Shown here: positions 59,740 through 64,000 of the stretch, piece after piece
How the letters are laid out: each line of letters begins with the position of its first letter
How positions within the stretch are numbered: position 1 is the first letter of the stretch
From: Chinchilla lanigera
Lineage: Eukaryota > Chordata > Mammalia > Rodentia > Chinchillidae
Direction: 5' to 3'
DNA length: 64,000 nucleotides
Assembly: GCF_000276665.1 (NCBI RefSeq)
Contig: NW_004955435.1
Coordinates: forward strand, 4,466,122 to 4,530,121
Notes under the pieces: model-generated
What the model saw: only the letters and a program-made list of their open reading frames with translations
Told to the model about the DNA's origin: nothing
Databases searched by the model: none
Translations under genes and position numbers: made by a program

Positions 59740-60122
59740 ATTGCCCTATAAACATTATCCCTCATCACTGAGGGGCAATGTCCAACACCCACAAATTAAA
59801 GCAGGAGAGGTTTATTTTGGACCACATTTTCAGTCCATAGTCAGCTGGCTCGAAGACAGGAAGGGCTTCGCAGAAGGGTCTGCCACAAAGAAGTGCTGCT
59901 CACATCATGGCACCCAGGAAGCTGAGTGAAAAAGGAGGAACTGGAGAGGGAGATATAGCCTTCCAGGTCAGACACACAATGACCTGCCTCCTCCCACCAG
60001 GCCCTACCTCAGCCATGAAGCCCTCAGAGGACCGACCCGCTAGCAAGCACAGCATCCCCATAACCCCAGCACCTTCCAAACACAGGAGACTTTGAGCAGA
60101 CATTTCAGACCCAAACCATAAT
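59740..60122 (-). mobile_element. MaLR-type solo LTR, antisense
   Basis: Read on the minus strand from 60120: 'atggtttgggtctgaaatgt', 'aggcaggtcattgtgtgtct', 'gactatggactgaaaatgtg', 'gtccaaaataaacctctcct', then the 'gtgggtgttggacattgccc' end. These are MaLR landmarks including the AATAAA-type signal. No second LTR was found nearby. Confidence 0.7.
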
Positions 60123-60530
60123 TTATGTCTTCTGACCGTGAGCAGGACTGTTTTCCAGAGGAGGGCTGGTTTGGGAGGATCTCACTCAGACATTACTAGC
60201 AGTGGAACTCAACATTTAGAAAGTATTGTTTCAAGAAACTCTTATCCAAAGAGTTTGATTACCATATACTAATATCTGACTGAAAATTGAAAAACTTATT
60301 TAAGTCCTCACAAGTAACCTAGAGCTCAGTGCTATTTCTTTTATGTGTGAGTAAGTGATCTATGAAAAAGCTGCACTTGTTAGTGTATGCACCAGCACCC
60401 CCTTCTCCCCAAAATCAGGAGACCAGGCACAAGACACAGTTACACTCACCTCCTTGATAACAAAGTAAGACACGAAGCTTGTGCCAAGTTTACAGACAGG
60501 GAAACACCCAGATCTTTTCACCTGAAGGGA

Positions 60531-61267
60531 CTGTGATGGCTTGAATATGGAGTGTCTCCCCAAGTCTCATGTGTTCTGGGGGGTTCTTGGGGGGGTCAGA
60601 GCTGAGGGTGTGGTAGCGGTGGGGGCTAGTGCGAGGCAGGTCGCTGGGGGGACATGGAAGCGTCCGTCTCCCCACTCCTGCTCGCTCTCCCAGCTTCCTG
60701 GACACCTTGATCTGAGCATCTCCCTCAGCCCAGGCCCTTCCACCATCCTGCTTCTGACCTGGAGCCAGCTGGCAAGGGACGAATGGGACTGTTATGGGTG
60801 ATACACTGTCAGCTTGGGGAGTCTAGAGGTTCGGCTAAGTGACTCAGCAGGGAGCCAGGGTGCTTACTGTGCATTCATCCTGAGCCTGTGCAAGAGGAGG
60901 GCATGGAGATTATGTGAGTGCTACACGCCCCTTAGGTGGGGGTAGCCTGCTTACAATATAAGGGAGGGAAAGAGGCTTGCTAGCTCTGTCATGCCCCCCA
61001 CATTTTGCTCTTGTTGCTTTGCTATCTTTCACCACCATGAACATTTGCCCTCTGCCATGTGCCACTCTGCCTAGGAGCCATCCAAGTGTGGACTGAAACA
61101 TCCACAGACTGTGAGCTAAACAAACATTTCCTTCCTTAATTCTTGGCATTGGGTATTTTGTCTCAGCAATGAGAGAAAAGTAACCAAGACAGTGACATAA
61201 AATAAAGCACTCCTCCTTTACACTGTGAGGATCAGGATTGTGTCTCAGTGACGAGTGACTAAGATAC
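60531..61267 (+). mobile_element. MaLR/MLT-type LTR split by a younger LTR
   Basis: 'gtgatggcttgaatatggag', 'tgtctccccaagtctcatgt' is a MaLR-type LTR start and 'cttctgacctggagccagct' a mid segment; after the inner LTR, 'aaataaagcactcctccttt' and 'tgtctcagtgacgagtgact', 'aagata' look like its 3' end. That the two parts belong to one LTR is inference. Confidence 0.5.
60906..61191 (+). mobile_element. 5'-truncated LTR of the same family as the 37.5-kb provirus
   Basis: 'tatgtgagtgctacacgccc', 'caatataagggagggaaaga', 'gccactctgcctaggagcca', 'gactgtgagctaaacaaaca', 'cagcaatgagagaaaagtaa', 'ccaagaca' match the 3' three quarters of the 37464/39312 LTRs almost phrase by phrase. The first ~100 bases of the LTR are missing. 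Confidence 0.85.
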
Positions 61268-61504
61268 TTTGCAAAAGCAGTAGTGACACAAATACTCTTT
61301 TTTTATTTTAAAGATTTAAAAAACTAACAAAACAATAGCTCTGAAGACAAAATCAAACAACACAAAAATGATACATGACCTCAAAACAAAATGACAGGAA
61401 TTAACAGTGGTTGCTACATTACATACTCTTATCTTCAATGAAGTTGCTCAGTCCACCAGACGTAAGAATGTAAGATTGATCAAACAATCAAGGACAGTAA
61501 CAAA

Positions 61505-61592
61505 GGGCCGGGGATGTAGCTCAGTGGCACAAGCACCTGCCTGGCAAGCACAAGGTCCTGAGTTCAATTCCCGGTACAAAAAAAGAGACAGT
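61505..61592 (+). mobile_element. ID-family SINE with clear target-site duplication
   Basis: 'gggccggggatgtagctcag', 'gtcctgagttcaattcccgg', 'tacaaaaaaaga'. The word 'gacagtaacaaa' occurs on both sides (61493-61504 and 61587-61598). Confidence 0.94.
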
Positions 61593-61779
61593 AACAAACA
61601 ATCAAATGCTCTTTGCACTGAGCTAAAATTCTCAGAACGTGAAACCCATCTCACAGCGGGCAGTGCAGTGGCTCCGCTCCAGTCCGCACGCTGTGTAACG
61701 CGTCCCGCTCCAGTCCCACCACGTTTCCCTCAGCCTGGCTCCTCCCAGCACTTCCTCCCCTGCCTCTCCTCTGCCCCGG

Positions 61780-62370
61780 GCAGCCGTCAATCTGCTCTCC
61801 ATCTCTGTGTGCTCACTTACCCTGAATACTTCACACAAATGACGTCAGACGACGTGTAAATGATGTGCCTGACTTCTGTCACTTAGCATCGTATTTTGGA
61901 GGCTCATCTACATTTTCACACGTACCAGTGCTTTGTTCCTTTTTACGGCTGAGTAATGTTCCATTGTATGTATATAGCACAGTCCACTCCTCCATTAATG
62001 AGCACAGGGGCCTGTTTCCATGGTTTGGCTATCGGGAGTAGTACTATTATAGACATTTCCCATGTTTTACTCTTTGTTTCTGTTTTACATTTTAACAGTG
62101 TGTAAGTGTACAGTTTGTGCATTAAGGACATTCACAGTGCTGTACAACCGTTACCACTACACATCTCCAGAACTGTTCAACAACCTAAACAAAAACCCCC
62201 GTCCCCTTCCCCCCGCACCCATGAACGCCATTCTACTTTCCATGGTCACGTAACTGACTGCGGTCGGGACCAGGCAGAATGCAGGCAGACGGCAGGTGCC
62301 CTTTTTGTGTGGCTTGTCTCATTTAGCACACTGTTTTCTAGATGAACATCAACTATTTTTATAGAATAAA
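61780..62370 (-). mobile_element. Old L1 3'UTR and ORF2-end pieces, antisense
   Basis: 'cttctgtcacttagcatcgt', 'gaggctcatctacattttca', 'ggctgagtaatgttccattg', 'tgtatgtatatagcacagtc' match the L1 C-terminal/3'UTR border. 62085-62345 ('gtacagtttgtgcattaagg', 'acattcacagtgctgtacaa', 'ccgttaccactacacatctc', 'cagaactgttcaacaaccta') is another L1M 3'UTR stretch. Their order suggests two pieces or a rearrangement rather than one continuous copy. Confidence 0.75.
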
Positions 62371-62654
62371 AGCTGTACATTTTATACACAAAACAATTAA
62401 GGTTTAGTACTATAACCAAATGGCGGAGACAGCCTCACCAAGGTGCACAGAACAAGCCCCGCGGGCAGGTGTCCCTCCGTTCGTCCTCACCGAGCTATGC
62501 TGACAGGGAGGGGCTCACAGAGGGCAGGCGCTCGCCCCTGAACACGCAGCTTGTCAATCAACAGACATAGAGGCTTCGCTCTTCCAATTCCCTGTCCTTT
62601 CCAGTTCACAGGGCGACCTGCCTCCCAGCCCACCACTGCCACACTTACAGGAAA

Positions 62655-62830
62655 AGTGAGGAAAAGGAGACCCGGGTCGGAAACAGAGCCAGGGAAGGCT
62701 CCGCGGAGAAGGACGAATTTCAGCTAAGACTTGACACAGCAGCTTCTGCGAGGGAGAGGACAGAAAGGCACTCCAGGCAGGCGACCATCCGTGACACGGC
62801 CACGCAGACGCACTTGTGGGGACATGGACA
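62655..62830 (-). mobile_element. Probable L2-like remnant, antisense
   Basis: 'cagggaaggctccgcggaga', 'aggacgaatttcagctaaga', 'cttgacacagcagcttctgc', 'gaaaggcactccaggcaggc' follows the phrase order of an antisense L2 3' end ('agggaaggcttcctggagga ... catttgagctgagacctgaa ... attccaggcagagg'). Confidence 0.5.
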
Positions 62831-62856
62831 AGGGAGAAAGAAGCAGAACACCGCCA

Positions 62857-63015
62857 GGAGCCAGGCGTGGTGGCGCACACCTGTAATCCCAGCACTCGGG
62901 AGGCTGAGGCAGGAGGACCCTTCTGAGTTCAAGACCAGCCTGGGCTACAAAGTGAGCTCAAGGCCAGCCTGAACTGCATAGCAAGACCCTGTCTCAAAAA
63001 GACAAAAAAAAGAAC
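62857..63015 (+). mobile_element. B1-type SINE, little diverged
   Basis: 'agccaggcgtggtggcgcac', 'acctgtaatcccagcactcg', 'ggaggctgaggcaggaggac', duplicated 'ccagcctg..ct' unit, 'agaccctgtctcaaaaagac'. 'agaacacc' occurs on both sides (about 62847 and 63011), a likely target-site duplication. It keeps CpGs, so it is one of the youngest B1 copies here. Confidence 0.95.
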
Positions 63016-63744
63016 ACCACTAGGAAGAGCGAGCAGAAGCTTTCCTCTTATCCCCACCTGTGATGGAGTAACTTAAGCAAGGACTTTTGCTCTCCCGGCC
63101 GCACTTCACCAGGAAACACAGGTACGGGACTTTGGCCCAGCGCTGCCCGTGCCCCCAGGCCTGCCTAGCTGGCACCTGCGGTATTTGGGGCCGGATGTGG
63201 AGGGACGGGCACTCATGTGACACACACCACAGCCAAGACGCCCGCACAAACCAGGCGTGCACTGCCGCGAATTTGATTCACTTAGGTGATAACTCACGCT
63301 CTACACCGCCCGTGCCAAGAGTGATCCCCACAGACCTGAAAATAATAAAAACAAAAAGCCTCAGTTCTAAATACTACCCCAGCCACCATTTCCTAGAATT
63401 AGTTGCTTCTTTTTTCTGAAAAACACGCTGATCTTTATTTTACCAAGCATTGTTTCTTTAGGAAAACATGATTTTGCTCGGTGTTTTGGGCAAAGTGGCT
63501 AAGCTGTAAAGACATTAAGCTCACCCACCACTGCTAAAGAAAGAAATAACTGTGAGACTATCCAGATTGTTTATCAGACAGAAAACTTAGAGGAGTGCGA
63601 GCAAGTATTTGAAATTGGTGGGTACCAACCACCCATATGCAAAAAAATCATAACGGGGCGCTACTGGAAAGATTTACATTCTTATAAAAAACTACAATAA
63701 ATATTTCTTTTCAACAAACTAAGTTAAACTAGTCGTACAAATAG

Positions 63745-63900
63745 GGGTACGCATGTATCCCTGTAATATGATTATTTTCACTCTTCTGGGAAGATAACCA
63801 GAGGAGGAATAGTTGGGTCAAATGGAGTTTTAGGTTTTTGAAGAATCGCTACATTGGTTTCCACAGAGGTTGTACTAGTTTAGAATCTTTCTGATTTATG
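63745..63900 (-). mobile_element. L1 fragment, antisense
   Basis: 'ctcttctgggaagataacca', 'gaggaggaatagttgggtca', 'aatggagttttaggtttttg', 'cattggtttccacagaggtt' is the same ORF2 C-terminal stretch as at 5.6 kb and 45.7 kb. Confidence 0.75.
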
Positions 63901-64000
63901 TCTTGTATCCTGAGTGACTACTTTAAGGATAATGATACACAGTGTAATAACTATTGTTATTCTCTTTTTATTTGATCTTGAAATTTTTCATAAAATAAAA

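Larger units (their letters stand above)
53561..64000. other. Intergenic region downstream of PALMD, no gene found
   Basis: No exon of the next gene could be supported on either strand. In human, as I recall, PALMD is followed by FRRS1 on the opposite strand; its 3' end is not visible here. Most of the interval is L1, LTR and SINE sequence. 53.56-54.1 kb and 63.0-63.7 kb show nothing I can name. Confidence 0.7.

Noticed and set aside
60360..64000. Possible 3' exons of a downstream neighbour on the minus strand (FRRS1 expected from human order)
   Set aside because: No conserved coding block, splice-bounded exon or matching protein string was found in this interval.

Overview
The window is mammalian nuclear DNA, almost certainly from a rodent. 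It carries B1-type SINEs with the internal 29-bp tandem duplication typical of rodent B1, many tRNA-like ID-family SINEs with A and B boxes and A-rich tails, one probable B4-like (ID+B1) composite, decayed L1 copies and MaLR-type LTRs. The ID sequences do not look like the rat consensus. A non-murid rodent, possibly the beaver/kangaroo-rat lineage (Castorimorpha), fits, but this is a low-confidence guess.

The only protein-coding gene I can support is palmdelphin (PALMD), on the + strand. Seven coding exons are visible: 17324-17404, 23240-23364, 44092-44206, 44343-44376, 44498-44611, 47683-48780 and 53203-53246 (stop). All have GT/AG borders and compatible phases, and together they encode 536 residues. 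The first coding exon (about 15 residues if the total is the 551 aa I recall for human PALMD) was not found and probably lies before base 1. Bases 1-17323 would then be intron 1. A poly(A) signal lies at 53538. The rest (53.56-64.0 kb) is intergenic and densely filled with repeats.

The most interesting signal is at the end of the large PALMD exon. If the splice donor at 48781 is not used, the reading frame runs 14 codons into the intron and stops right after CRCCLVM. This is a cysteine cluster plus a CaaX box, like the lipidated tails of paralemmin-1 and -2. Palmdelphin is usually described as the soluble family member that lacks a CaaX box. The donor is weak at +5/+6 and poly(A) signals exist about 0.9-1.0 kb downstream, so the locus could make a membrane-anchored isoform of exactly the same length as the cytosolic one.

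Region by region: 1-17.3 kb is intron 1 sequence with an antisense L1, MIRs and SINEs. 17.4-23.2 kb (intron 2) has a sense L1 3' end and three ID copies. 23.4-44.1 kb (intron 3) has a local duplication split by an ID insertion, a GGAA/GAAA microsatellite, a 5'-fragment U4 snRNA retropseudogene and a structurally complete two-LTR MaLR provirus. 44.1-44.6 kb is a compact cluster of three exons. 44.6-47.7 kb has an antisense L1 and a small inverted-repeat DNA element. 48.8-53.2 kb is the alternative 3' end and last intron. 53.6-64 kb holds an isolated CpG-dense patch, old antisense L1 pieces and several nested LTRs. No prokaryotic, CRISPR, viral-episome or novel multi-gene system is present.
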